Below are positions 1-6,700 of a stretch of DNA of 8,432 bases, piece by piece (position 1 is the stretch's first letter; the number at the start of each line of letters is the position of its first letter). The translations under genes and the position numbers were made by a program. The notes beneath the pieces are model-generated. The model did not search any database, was not told the origin of the DNA, and was given only the letters and a program-made list of their open reading frames with translations. Source of the DNA: an uncultured Clostridia bacterium (GTDB lineage Bacteria; Bacillota; Clostridia; Christensenellales; Borkfalkiaceae); contig CANREX010000061.1 in assembly GCA_947629735.1 (NCBI GenBank), forward strand, positions 1 to 8,432. The letters run 5' to 3'.

Positions 1-71
1 CGAGATGAGTGAGCGCATATCGTTCCGCGCGAACGGTGACCGAACACGGCGTTGCCCTTACGCCGTGTGAG
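1..71. repeat. Repeat unit A, copy 1 (variable stem, constant TTGCCCTTA loop)
   Basis: This unit aligns without gaps to 242-312 (offset 241). Shared blocks are CGAGATGAG, GAGCGCATAT, GCGCGA and CGGTGACCGA. Its 3' part is a perfect 8-bp hairpin: ACACGGCG (44-51), loop TTGCCCTTA (52-60), CGCCGTGT (61-68). The loop is identical in the other copy, but the stem sequence is different and still fully complementary. A second small hairpin, CGTTC (21-25) with GAACG (31-35), is present here but not in copy 2. The unit may begin before the window. No coding sequence is seen in it. The function is unknown; a structured RNA or a mobile palindromic repeat are both possible. Confidence 0.75.
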
Positions 72-74
72 AGC

Positions 75-120
75 CTCCACTCAATCGAACGCTGCGCGTT
101 CTTTATCGCTCGGAATGACA
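75..120 (-). repeat. TGTCATTC-head repeat with GAACGC hairpin
   Basis: Read on the minus strand, this unit starts with the TGTCATTCCGAGCG head and contains a 6-bp hairpin, GAACGC (87-92) with GCGTTC (96-101) around a 3-nt loop. It matches 3475-3520 over the same 46-bp length. In that copy the stem is GAGCGC/GCGCTC, so an A-T pair has become G-C with pairing preserved. It belongs to a family of about 11 TGTCATTC-headed units in this window. Confidence 0.75.
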
Positions 121-148
121 ACCCCTTAATTAACCGCCTACACTATAT

Positions 149-180
149 CTCCCCACTTCCATAGATAGGGAAGTGGGGAG
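149..180. repeat. Perfect 12-bp hairpin
   Basis: CTCCCCACTTCC (149-160) is followed by an 8-nt loop ATAGATAG (161-168) and the exact reverse complement GGAAGTGGGGAG (169-180). There is no T-run on either side, so it does not look like an intrinsic terminator. It is the first of a chain of hairpins running to about 723. The function is unknown. Confidence 0.7.
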
Positions 181-211
181 AACACAAGAGGGACGAGCGA
201 GGCGTTTCATA

Positions 212-232
212 GCACAGCATAGTATGCTGTGC
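212..232. repeat. Perfect 10-bp near-palindrome
   Basis: GCACAGCATA (212-221), one central G (222), and the exact complement TATGCTGTGC (223-232). With a one-base spacer it would need to open the central pairs to form a hairpin in RNA. Alternatively it is a dyad-symmetric protein-binding site. It is flanked by GA-rich blocks (GGACGAGCGAGGCG before, AGCGAGATGAGCGAG after) that resemble repeat unit A. Confidence 0.7.
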
Positions 233-241
233 GTGCCGAAG

Positions 242-312
242 CGAGATGAGCGAGCGCATATTGCAAGGCGCGAGCGGTGACCGAGGCAAATGTTGCCCTT
301 ACATTTGCCGAG
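242..312. repeat. Repeat unit A, copy 2 (variable stem, constant TTGCCCTTA loop)
   Basis: This is the second copy of the unit at 1-71. The perfect 8-bp stem is GGCAAATG (285-292) with CATTTGCC (302-309) around the same loop TTGCCCTTA (293-301). Compared with copy 1, seven of the eight base pairs differ, yet all eight still pair, whereas the loop and the preceding CGGTGACCGA are unchanged. This is what a conserved structure with free stem sequence would look like. The stretch that follows (313-438) is AT-richer and shows no repeat or gene that I can recognise. Confidence 0.8.
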
Positions 313-438
313 AAAATAAGTCGAATTGCGGGAGCGGTTAGAAAAGCGCAAACGCTCGGAGATATTTGTAATTACGAAGTCTATAAACGCAGAGAAGCAA
401 GCAGAACGAGGAAAGTGCGCAAACAACCTTAACATTCT

Positions 439-654
439 TAAATAACTTACGGCGCAAGCAAAACCGCGCTTTTGCGCAGCGCAACTCAATTTGTGCATAC
501 CTGCACCTCGGCGAGGTGAATGCCTGCGATTATATATTTCGCGCGCCCTTAAAAATCGCAGGCAGAGGGCGAGTAGCCCTAAAACTCACGAAAATTCGCA
601 GCGCACGGGCTGCGCGAGAATTTTGTGAACTTTTTATCTGCGTTTAGCGGCAGC
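439..654 (-). repeat. Multi-hairpin dispersed element, copy 1
   Basis: This 216-bp segment recurs at 3545-3772. Identical blocks include 449-485, about 540-572 and 45 bases at 585-629. In plus-strand order it holds: a hairpin GCAAAA/TTTTGC (458-463 with 470-475); GTGCA/TGCAC (493-497 with 502-506); CACCTC/GAGGTG (504-509 with 513-518, overlapping the previous one); an 11-bp stem TGCCTGCGATT/AATCGCAGGCA (521-531 with 554-564); and AAAATTC/GAATTTT (591-597 with 618-624) enclosing GCGCA/TGCGC (601-605 with 611-615). It starts 91 bases beyond the stop of the membrane-protein gene, on the gene's 3' side. The GTGCA/TGCAC helix differs from copy 2 by two compensatory pairs. The strand given follows the neighbouring gene; the true functional strand is not known. 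Confidence 0.85.
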
Positions 655-696
655 GTGCGAAGCGCGGCGAGGTTAAAACCTCGCCGCGCTTCGCAC
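655..696. repeat. Perfect 20-bp inverted repeat with 2-nt loop
   Basis: Bases 655-674 (starting GTGCGAAGCG) and 677-696 (ending CGCTTCGCAC) are exact reverse complements around AA (675-676). It lies between the terminator-like hairpin of the upstream gene and the start of the multi-hairpin element, whose edge (CGGCAGC, 648-654) it directly abuts. The other element copy also abuts a perfect hairpin at the same edge (3774-3793). No T-run follows, so it is not a standard terminator by itself; it may add to transcript end protection. Confidence 0.75.
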
Positions 697-723
697 AAAA
701 GGGCGGAGAAAAAATCTCCGCCC
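697..723 (-). terminator. Probable intrinsic terminator of the cls operon
   Basis: Read on the minus strand, 21 bases after the stop codon at 745, a perfect 9-bp GC-rich stem GGGCGGAGA (723-715) pairs with TCTCCGCCC (709-701) around five T, followed by TTTT (700-697). The U-tract is short (four), so efficiency is uncertain, but position and orientation fit the end of the cls/membrane-protein transcript. Confidence 0.6.
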
Positions 724-744
724 GCGCTTCTTCACACAAAAACA

Positions 745-1350
745 TCACTTTTTCTTGTGCCGCACAATCGCATCTCCCGCAAAAAACAACGCCGAACCCA
801 CTATGGCGATCATTATGTCGGTCATGGTGTCGAGGAGCGCGGGTTTACCGGCGTCGAGCGCGCTCTGCACGTTCTGAATGTCGTTGTGGAAAATCGCGTC
901 GGCGGTGAACTCGAAGATTTCCCAAAGTCCCGCAAGCCCGACGACCATCAGCGCGATGACGAAGCAGTGCAGGACGTCGGGTTTTTTGCCCTCGAAGCGG
1001 ATAAACAGGCAATAAAGGAGCGCGCTTGCGAGAAGTCCGAAATACCCGTGCACGAACAGATCCCACCACGGCAGCGCCTTGTATACGCCCATAGCTGTGC
1101 CGACGTCCACCGACCACATGAAATGCAGAAATATCAGCGCGAGAAGGGGCACGGGAACGCCGAGCTTCAACGCGTTGTTGACAAACGTCATTATAAAGGG
1201 AATTACGGAGATCGCCGCTATCAGCAGGCAGGTCATCACCGTCGCCGCGGGAATGAGAAGCAGGTAAATTATCACCGTCGCAACGCCTATCGCCGCAGTT
1301 ATAAACGCGGGAATATAGCTCGCGATTGCGGTTTTCTTTTGTGTTTTCAT
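745..1350 (-). CDS. Six-helix membrane protein, DUF2238/YjdF-like
   Basis: This gene encodes 201 residues with about six predicted membrane helices (roughly 10-30, 33-53, 66-85, 97-117, 128-148, 177-193) and a basic C-terminus (RHKKK). Motifs are WWDLFVHGYFGL (95-106), GLWEIFEFTAD (141-151) and DTMTDIM (174-180). A His in a helix, a WExxE..D motif and a late DTMxD motif recall the DUF2238/YjdF family and its shorter relatives, whose function is unknown to me. The start is the ATG at 1350, chosen because GGAG (1359-1362) sits 8 bases upstream and because the membrane region begins immediately after it; the frame is open further upstream but that sequence overlaps cls and is not protein-like. 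It begins 23 bases after the cls stop, so co-transcription is likely. It may act in envelope or lipid homeostasis, but that is only inferred from the neighbour. Confidence 0.85.
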   Translation of the reverse strand: MKTQKKTAIASYIPAFITAAIGVATVIIYLLLIPAATVMTCLLIAAISVIPFIMTFVNNALKLGVPVPLLALIFLHFMWSVDVGTAMGVYKALPWWDLFVHGYFGLLASALLYCLFIRFEGKKPDVLHCFVIALMVVGLAGLWEIFEFTADAIFHNDIQNVQSALDAGKPALLDTMTDIMIAIVGSALFFAGDAIVRHKKK

Positions 1351-1358
1351 TGATTTTT

Positions 1359-1362
1359 CTCC
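1359..1362 (-). promoter_or_regulatory. Ribosome binding site GGAG deciding the start at 1350
   Basis: GGAG on the minus strand, 8 bases before the ATG at 1350-1348. It fixes the start of the membrane-protein gene in a frame that remains open for another 59 codons upstream, and it lies in the 23-base cls intergenic gap. Confidence 0.75.
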
Positions 1363-1373
1363 GTTTGCGCCAT

Positions 1374-2936
1374 TTAAAGCAGGGGCGCGAATATCTTGAC
1401 GAGGGAGCGTACAAAGCGCTGGAACGCGTTCTGTTTGAGCATGGTGCAATCGAATTCTATCGACTGCGAGAGGACTTCGTTGAAGTCGTTTTCCATGTCC
1501 TTGACCGCCTGCATGCCGTACAGCCACACGCCGTTTTCGAAGTGGTGCACGAGCGAGCGGTAATCGAGGTTTATCGTGCCTATTATCGCCATCTTGCCGT
1601 CGGCGAGGTATGTCTTTGCGTGAATGAACCCCGGCTCGTATTCGTAAATACGCACGCCCGACTGCATGAGGCGGGTATAGTAACTCCTCGTCATCGTGAA
1701 CACGAGCTTTTTATCGGGGATATGGGGGGTGATTATGCGGACGTCCACTCCCCTTATCGCCGCGTTTTCAAGCGCGCTGGCAAGTTCGTTGTCAATAATA
1801 AGATAAGGAGTGGTGATATAGACGTATTTTTCCGCCTGCCCGAGCAAATTCAACAGGGCGATCTTTGCGACGTTGCGGTCGTATATGGGGCGAGGTCCGT
1901 CGCCGAAAGGTATGCAGTAACCCTCGGCTTGCACGGCGTGATAGTTGTAGTAAGGGTAATTTTCTTCTAACTTTCTCGCGCTTATGATGTAGTCTATCAG
2001 GAACAGACGGGTGAGTTCGTTTACGCCCTCGCCTTCCAGACGTATCGCGACGTCCTTCCAATGCCCGAACCTCTGCACGCGGTTGATGTATTCGTCCGCG
2101 ATATTCAAGCCGCCCGTGTACCCCACTTTTCCGTCGATGACGGCTATCTTTCTGTGGTTGCGGTTGTTGAGTTTGTTGGTGGACTGCCCCTTTATCTTGC
2201 CGAACGCCGCGCACTTTATGCCGTACGATAAAAGCGTCTTTTCGTATCCGTCGGGCAGGGTGCGCATACAGCCTATGTCGTCGTAGACGACGCGCACTTC
2301 CACCCCCTTTGCCGCTTTTTCCTTTAAAATTCCGAGGACGTCACTCCAAAATCGACCGCCCTCGATTATGAAGTATTCGAGGAAGATGAATTCCTCCGCC
2401 GCCGCCAGATCGCGCAAAAACGCGGGGTACATGTCGTCGCCCAAGGAGAAGTACTTCACCGCCGTGTTGCGGTAAATGTGCGTGTCCGAAAGGTTTTTGA
2501 GTATCATTGCCTGCGAATACGCCGCGGAGTCCTCCTTGGCAAGCGCGGAGAGTTCCTCCTCGTCGTCCTTTACGACCCGCCCCGCCCTTATGCGGGCGAT
2601 CGCCTTTTGCTGCCGCTTGCTGAGCTTGCGGGAGTAGAGCATGAAGTAAAACATAAAGCCCACGATGGGGATAAGCAGCACGAAAAACAGCCAGGGCACT
2701 TTGTAATCGGGGTTGTCGTTGGACGCGATTATGCTTATCGCGACGCCCACCTGCACCAACACTACGGTTATGTAGGAATAGGGAACGAACAACACCAAAA
2801 TGACTACCGCGGCGATGACCGCCACGATTTCGAGAAACATTAAAAGAAGGGTGAACACATAGCGGAATGGTATGTGCCCCGTCTTCTTGCGCTTTTCCTT
2901 GCCGTTCCTTTTTACAACCGTTATTTCGCTTTTCAC
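1374..2936 (-). CDS. cls: Cardiolipin synthase (phospholipase D family)
   Basis: This 520-residue protein fits bacterial cardiolipin synthase, which joins two phosphatidylglycerol molecules to make cardiolipin and glycerol at the cytoplasmic membrane. The N-terminus is basic (KRNGKEKRKK), followed by membrane helices at about 25-52, 54-72 and 80-101. Two phospholipase-D motifs are intact: H261-x-K263-x4-D268, followed by GGLN (275-278), and H439-x-K441-x4-D446, followed by GTINLD (453-458) and an FENG segment. Length and order are typical of the family. The start is GTG at 2936: an in-frame TAA lies about 30 bases upstream with no ATG between, and AGGG sits 8 bases before the GTG. The next internal Met (33) would remove the basic leader and cut into the first helix. 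The gene is followed after 23 bases by a membrane protein, and preceded by an unusual ACAAAC-rich leader. Confidence 0.95.
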   Translation of the reverse strand: MKSEITVVKRNGKEKRKKTGHIPFRYVFTLLLMFLEIVAVIAAVVILVLFVPYSYITVVLVQVGVAISIIASNDNPDYKVPWLFFVLLIPIVGFMFYFMLYSRKLSKRQQKAIARIRAGRVVKDDEEELSALAKEDSAAYSQAMILKNLSDTHIYRNTAVKYFSLGDDMYPAFLRDLAAAEEFIFLEYFIIEGGRFWSDVLGILKEKAAKGVEVRVVYDDIGCMRTLPDGYEKTLLSYGIKCAAFGKIKGQSTNKLNNRNHRKIAVIDGKVGYTGGLNIADEYINRVQRFGHWKDVAIRLEGEGVNELTRLFLIDYIISARKLEENYPYYNYHAVQAEGYCIPFGDGPRPIYDRNVAKIALLNLLGQAEKYVYITTPYLIIDNELASALENAAIRGVDVRIITPHIPDKKLVFTMTRSYYTRLMQSGVRIYEYEPGFIHAKTYLADGKMAIIGTINLDYRSLVHHFENGVWLYGMQAVKDMENDFNEVLSQSIEFDCTMLKQNAFQRFVRSLVKIFAPLL

Positions 2937-2944
2937 TTTGTTTG

Positions 2945-2949
2945 CCCTA
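2945..2949 (-). promoter_or_regulatory. Ribosome binding site for cls GTG start
   Basis: TAGGG on the minus strand ends 8 bases before the GTG at 2936-2934. It supports initiation at GTG, the first possible start after the upstream in-frame stop. Confidence 0.7.
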
Positions 2950-2979
2950 TGATATGTCCTGTTTTACTGCTGAATTTGT

Positions 2980-3039
2980 GTTTGTAATTTTTGGCGTTTG
3001 TGGTTTGGTGTTTGTATGTTTGCTGTTTGTGGCGTTTGT
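2980..3039 (-). repeat. Array of seven CAAAC repeats in the cls 5' leader
   Basis: On the plus strand GTTTG occurs at 2980, 2996, 3003, 3010, 3018, 3025 and 3034 (intervals 16, 7, 7, 8, 7, 9); most copies extend to GTTTGT, and GGCGTTTGTG occurs twice (2993 and 3031). In the cls transcript direction this reads as a C/A-rich stretch of CAAAC units with almost no pairing potential, 44-103 bases before the start codon. It could be a tandem operator, an unstructured translation enhancer, or slippage-derived sequence. No clear promoter was recognised around it. Confidence 0.65.
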
Positions 3040-3063
3040 GATATTTGGAAAGTCCGTTTATTC

Positions 3064-3088
3064 CGGCAGAGGGCGTTAGCCCGACTGC
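3064..3088. repeat. Two-step hairpin GGCAG / GGGC-GTTA-GCCC / CTGCC
   Basis: GGCAG (3064-3068) pairs with CTGCC (3084-3088), and inside it GGGC (3070-3073), loop GTTA, pairs with GCCC (3078-3081). Similar GGGC-N4-GCCC mini-hairpins recur through this spacer (GATT loop near 3186, GCAA loop near 3220), which suggests a common repeat type. Confidence 0.6.
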
Positions 3089-3094
3089 CCACCC

Positions 3095-3240
3095 TGTCAC
3101 CCCGAGCAAAGGCGATTGCCCTTTTACTGTCATTCTGCCCGAGACGAGGATGCAAGAACACTTCCCCCACTGTCATTCTGAGCGAGGGCGATTGCCCTTT
3201 TTACTGTCATTCTGCCCGAGGGCGCAAGCCCGATGGTTTG
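3095..3240 (+). repeat. Cluster of TGTCATTC-head repeat units
   Basis: Heads occur at 3128, 3171 and 3205, with a diverged one (TGTCACCCCGAGC) at 3095. Each is followed by its own tail, for example AGCGA plus hairpin GGGC-GATT-GCCC after 3171, or CCCGA plus hairpin GGGC-GCAA-GCCC after 3205. The connecting phrase GCGATTGCCCTTTT..ACTGTCATTCTGCCCGA appears twice. The reading frames through this region are repeat sequence and show no protein features. Confidence 0.7.
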
Positions 3241-3280
3241 TAGAAAATTTTTCGATTAAGCAAATATTTCCACAAAGCGG
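3205..3280 (+). repeat. Third, diverged copy of the 104-bp repeat of 7010-7288
   Basis: From TGTCATTCTG through GGGCGCAAGCCCGATGG and the AT-rich GTTTGTAGAAAATTTTT..GATTAAGCAAATATTT block, this matches 7031-7104 and 7206-7279 with a few differences (T for C in the head, one missing G in TTTTTGCGATT, C for T in TTTCC). It places the same element in the spacers on both sides of the hybrid kinase gene. Confidence 0.8.
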
Positions 3281-3303
3281 AGTGAACGCATTTATTTTTT
3301 TAT

Positions 3304-3354
3304 TGTCATTCTGAGCGGAGTGAGGCTGAAAGCCGAACGCAGCCGAAGAATCCG
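3304..3354 (+). repeat. 51-bp TGTCATTC repeat, inverted partner of 7341-7391
   Basis: The unit runs from TGTCATTCTGAGCGGAGTGA through hairpin GGCT-GAA-AGCC to GAAGAATCCG. The reverse complement of 7341-7391 is identical except for one base (AGCCGAAG here, AGTCGAAG there). Head and tail resemble dispersed TGTCATTC..GAATC intergenic repeats that I recall from various bacterial genomes. Confidence 0.8.
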
Positions 3355-3397
3355 GAATTTCTGTGCGTATTGTCTTTCCTATGTGACATACCCCAGC

Positions 3398-3425
3398 CGG
3401 ATTCCTCGACAGGCTCGGAATGACA
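3398..3425 (-). repeat. Short TGTCATTCCGAGCCTGTCGAGGAATCC repeat
   Basis: On the minus strand this reads as TGTCATTCCGAGCCTGTCGA followed by GGAATCCGG, matching 7160-7188 on the plus strand. It is the minimal form of the family: head and tail (ATTCC/GGAAT) are complementary, so the whole unit can fold back. Confidence 0.7.
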
Positions 3426-3474
3426 ATGCGAATAAGCCGTTTCGCCGCAACTCCCTACCACCACCATGGGATTT

Positions 3475-3520
3475 CTCCACTCAATCGAGCGCTACGCGCT
3501 CTCAATCGGTCGAAATGACA
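3475..3520 (-). repeat. TGTCATTT-head repeat with GAGCGC hairpin
   Basis: This is the partner of 75-120, of equal length. The hairpin is GAGCGC (3487-3492) with GCGCTC (3496-3501). Relative to the other copy one stem pair changes from A-T to G-C and the central loop base changes (TGC to TAC), while CTCCACTCAATCGA and GAC/TGACA ends are kept. Confidence 0.75.
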
Positions 3521-3544
3521 GCTTTTAAAAAGTTAAATAAATTA

Positions 3545-3772
3545 TAAATAATTAACGGCGCAAGCAAAACCGCGCTTTTGCGCAGCGCAACCCAATTTGC
3601 GAAAACTTTCGCCTCAGCGAGGTGAATGCCTGCGATTATATTATCGCGCGCCCTTAAAAATCGCAGGCAGAGGGCGAGAAGCCCCTCAACCTCACGAAAA
3701 TTCGCAGCGCACGGGCTGCGCGAGAATTTTGTGAATTTGTTTTGCGACGCTTATCTGCGTTTACGCGGCAGC
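3545..3772 (-). repeat. Multi-hairpin dispersed element, copy 2
   Basis: This 228-bp copy matches 439-654. Helices in plus-strand order: GCAAAA/TTTTGC; GCGAA/TTCGC (3599-3603 with 3608-3612), replacing GTGCA/TGCAC of copy 1 by two compensatory pair changes; CGCCTC/GAGGTG (3610-3615 with 3619-3624), where one A-T pair becomes G-T; the 11-bp stem TGCCTGCGATT/AATCGCAGGCA (3627-3637 with 3659-3669); and AAAATTC/GAATTTT enclosing GCGCA/TGCGC (3697-3730). It begins 8 bases past the kinase stop codon and has the same orientation relative to its upstream gene as copy 1. The G-T change would be a tolerated G-U wobble only in a plus-strand transcript, a weak hint about strand. Confidence 0.85.
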
Positions 3773-3773
3773 C

Positions 3774-3793
3774 GCGGCAGTTAAGACTGCCGC
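3774..3793. repeat. 8-bp hairpin spanning the kinase stop codon
   Basis: GCGGCAGT (3774-3781) pairs exactly with ACTGCCGC (3786-3793) around TAAG (3782-3785). The minus-strand stop codon (3783-3781) lies across the loop and the stem, so the last codons of the kinase form one arm. No T-run follows, so it is not a typical terminator. It abuts the edge of the multi-hairpin element, as the 20-bp hairpin does in copy 1. Confidence 0.65.
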
Positions 3794-6700
3794 TTGAACG
3801 CGCTCACCGTAGCCTTCAACACATCCAACGACACAGGCTTGGCTATATGCGCGTTCATGCCCGCTTCTATCGCGCGCTTTTTGTCGTCGGCAAAGGCGTT
3901 TGCCGTCATTGCGGCTATGGGGATATCCTTTGCGCGGGGGTGAGGCAGGGCGCGAATGGCTTTCGTCGCGCCGTAGCCGTCGAGGCGGGGCATCTGGATG
4001 TCCATAAGTATCATGTCGTATTTATCCGCGGGACTTTCGGCAAACTTCTTCACGGCCTCCTCGCCGTCGGTAACTATATCGCAGGTTGCGCCCGAGATTT
4101 CAAGCAATTCCTTTATTATCTCGCCGTTTATCTCGTTGTCCTCGGCGACGAGGAAGTTCATTCCGCTGAGCGGGTTGCGCTCCGTCGGCTTATTATCTCC
4201 CGCCGCTTCCGCCTTTTTCCTTATGCGGCTTATCGCCTGTTTGAACGCCGACATGAAGAAAGGTTTGGACATAAACCCGTCTATGCCCGCCTTTTCGGCT
4301 TCCTCTTCGATATATTCCCAATCGTACGCCGTAAGAATGAACAGCGACGCGCCCTCGCCGAGCACTCCGCGCAGCAAACGCGCCGTCTCCACGCCGTCCA
4401 TTTCAGGCATTTTCAAATCTATCAGCACCACGTCGTACGCCGTGCCCGCCTTGACCGCCTTTTTGACGGTTTCCAGCGCGCTGCGCCCGTCCGTGCAGTA
4501 ATCTACGCTGAGTTTGGAATCGCGCAGAATGTCGCTGACGTTCTTGCACACTTCCCTTTCGTCGTCCACGACGAGCGCGCGCTTTATGTTGTAGTCCTTC
4601 CAGAACTGCCCGTCGTCCACATGTTGCACGTGGCGCAGCTGGATATGCACCGTGAACACAGTGCCCTCGCCCTGTTTGCTCTTGACGTCTATCGTGCCGC
4701 CCATCAAGTCCACGAGGTTTTTGGTTATCGCCATGCCGAGCCCCGAGCCCTGCACCTTTGCGGTGAGCATGCTCTCCGCCCTCTCGAACGGCTCATATAT
4801 GACCTTCAAGAACTCCTGACTCATGCCTATGCCCGTGTCGCGGACGGTAAAGGTGATGTCCTCTATCGCAGCCGACTTACTGCCCGCAGAGCGTATGGAG
4901 AAGTCCACCGACCCGCCCTCGGGAGTGTACTTGACGGCGTTGGACAAAATGTTGTTGAGTATCTGCGTGAGGCGCAGCTTGTCCCCGAGGTAGTCCTCGT
5001 GCCGCAAATCGTAGGTGCGCAGGCGGAAATCGAGATTTTTCGCCTTGACAAGCGGCATTATGACCGCGCTTACATCGTCGATAAGTTCGGAGAGCTTGAA
5101 TTCCGAGAGGTTGAGGGTTATCTTCCCGCTCTCTATCTTGCTCATGTCGAGTATGTCGTTTATTATCCCCAACAAATGCTGCCCCGAAGAATTTATCTTG
5201 CGGCTGTATTCGAGCACCTTTTCGGGCTTATTGTACGATTGCTCCAACAGCGTGGAAAAGCCTATGACCGCGTTCATCGGCGTGCGTATGTCGTGCGACA
5301 TGTTGGAGAGGAAATCGCTCTTCGCCCTGTTGGCGTCCTCGGCGGCGCGCAGCGCCTCTTTGAGCACGCCCTGGTTGTACAGCTCCTGCTCTTTGATGTC
5401 CGAAATGTTCTGCCGGGCGAACAGGACTTCCACTGCGTCGCCGCTTCCGTCGCGCGAAAGGCAGATTATGCTCATGTCCTCCCATTCGGACTTGCCGCCC
5501 TTATCCGCTATACGGTATTCGTATCTTATGTTTTCGGTATCTTTGAGCGCGTTCACGACGTTTTCCGGTTTGAGCTTTTCGCCCAGCGTCTTTTTGTCGT
5601 AGTCGTCGTTGAACGTGGATATGACGTTGTTTCTGAATTGGTCGTATTCCCCCTCGACGGCGAAGTCGGCGTCCTCGGGAATGGTCTCCGCAACATAGCG
5701 GTAGTTGCCTTCGCGCAGGTTGACGTACACGAACCTATCATACAGCAGGGTGAGCGCGTTCACGACGTGGGATCTGTCAATATTTTCCTTGACGAGCTGC
5801 CGCTTTTCGAGATAGCCGAACACGAGCAGGAAGAATATGTAAAGCGCGAGGGCGAGGATAAGCCCCAGACCGAGCTGCATACCTTCCATATTGACTTCCT
5901 TGGTCATCTCCGCCGTGACGGCGGCGGGGAAGGTCTGCAAGACGAGCCACGGGTGCTCGTTGTGGTCGTTGGGAACAAAGGAAAAATACGCCGTGGAATT
6001 TGCGCCGAAGGAATACATCAAGCCTTCGCTGTCGGCGTCATTCCTCTTTGGAAATATCCGCTGTAAATCGGTTTTCAATTTAGCCGCCTGATCTTCGCTG
6101 AAATTTTCAAACAGACTGACCTTTTCGGTCAATGCCTCGTCGTTTTCGTCCGAGCCCAAAAGCAGCATGATGTCGGCTATCTGCCTGTTGTCGTCGTCGC
6201 CCGTCAGGTTGAGGCTGTACAGGTACACGGCGGAGGGCTGTCCGAAGAAGGACTGCGTGATAAACTCCAACAGCTTGCTTTCGGGAAATCTGCCGATAAG
6301 CACGCCCGCCACTTCGTCGGTCAAAGAGGTCTCTTTCATATATACGGGGGTGTAGACGTTGAGCACGTGGGAGCCGCGCGTATCGCTGCTTATCTCGGTA
6401 TAAACTCCCGTCTTGCCGAGCATGCCCTCCGACAAATATGTAGGCGGCGCATTGTTTTCTCCCGCGTGAGATATATTGAGAGGTGGCAAATCTTCACCTG
6501 CTATTTCGCCCGATTCATTGTATATTATTTCGCCGTGTTCGTCTCTTTTTCTGTCGTATCTGTACTGTATTCCTTCCGCGGAGACGTAGTCTATATTTTC
6601 GAATATTACGCTGTTTATCAGCTTTAAATCTTTGGGATAGCTGTCGTTCCCCTCGTCGGGCTTGCACAGCCGCGAAACGTTCATTAGCGACGTCGCCGCG

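Noticed and set aside
130..498. 122-codon open frame on the minus strand
   Set aside because: It runs through repeat unit A, two perfect hairpins and the multi-hairpin element, is rich in Arg, Ser and Cys with no domain pattern, and has no ribosome site. It is repeat sequence that happens to lack stops.
121..723. A known riboswitch, tRNA or rRNA fragment
   Set aside because: No cloverleaf, no CCA or T-loop motif and no riboswitch consensus was recognised despite the many hairpins.
1351..1527. N-terminal extension of the membrane protein into cls
   Set aside because: The extra residues overlap the 3' end of cls, are His/Arg-rich and not membrane-like, while ATG 1350 has a good GGAG site and precedes the first helix.
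1326..1970. 214-codon open frame on the plus strand, antisense to cls
   Set aside because: It is a mirror of cls codons, without recognisable features or a ribosome site.
2933..3540. Several 60-90-codon frames in the spacer between the kinase and cls
   Set aside because: They are translations of TGTCATTC repeats and hairpins (phrases such as CHSARG or SFCP recur between frames), not proteins.
3742..6066. 774-codon open frame on the plus strand, antisense to the kinase
   Set aside because: The length is striking, but the product is Arg/His/Val-rich without domains, and the opposite strand encodes a complete kinase with every catalytic motif. It follows from GC-rich third positions of the kinase codons.
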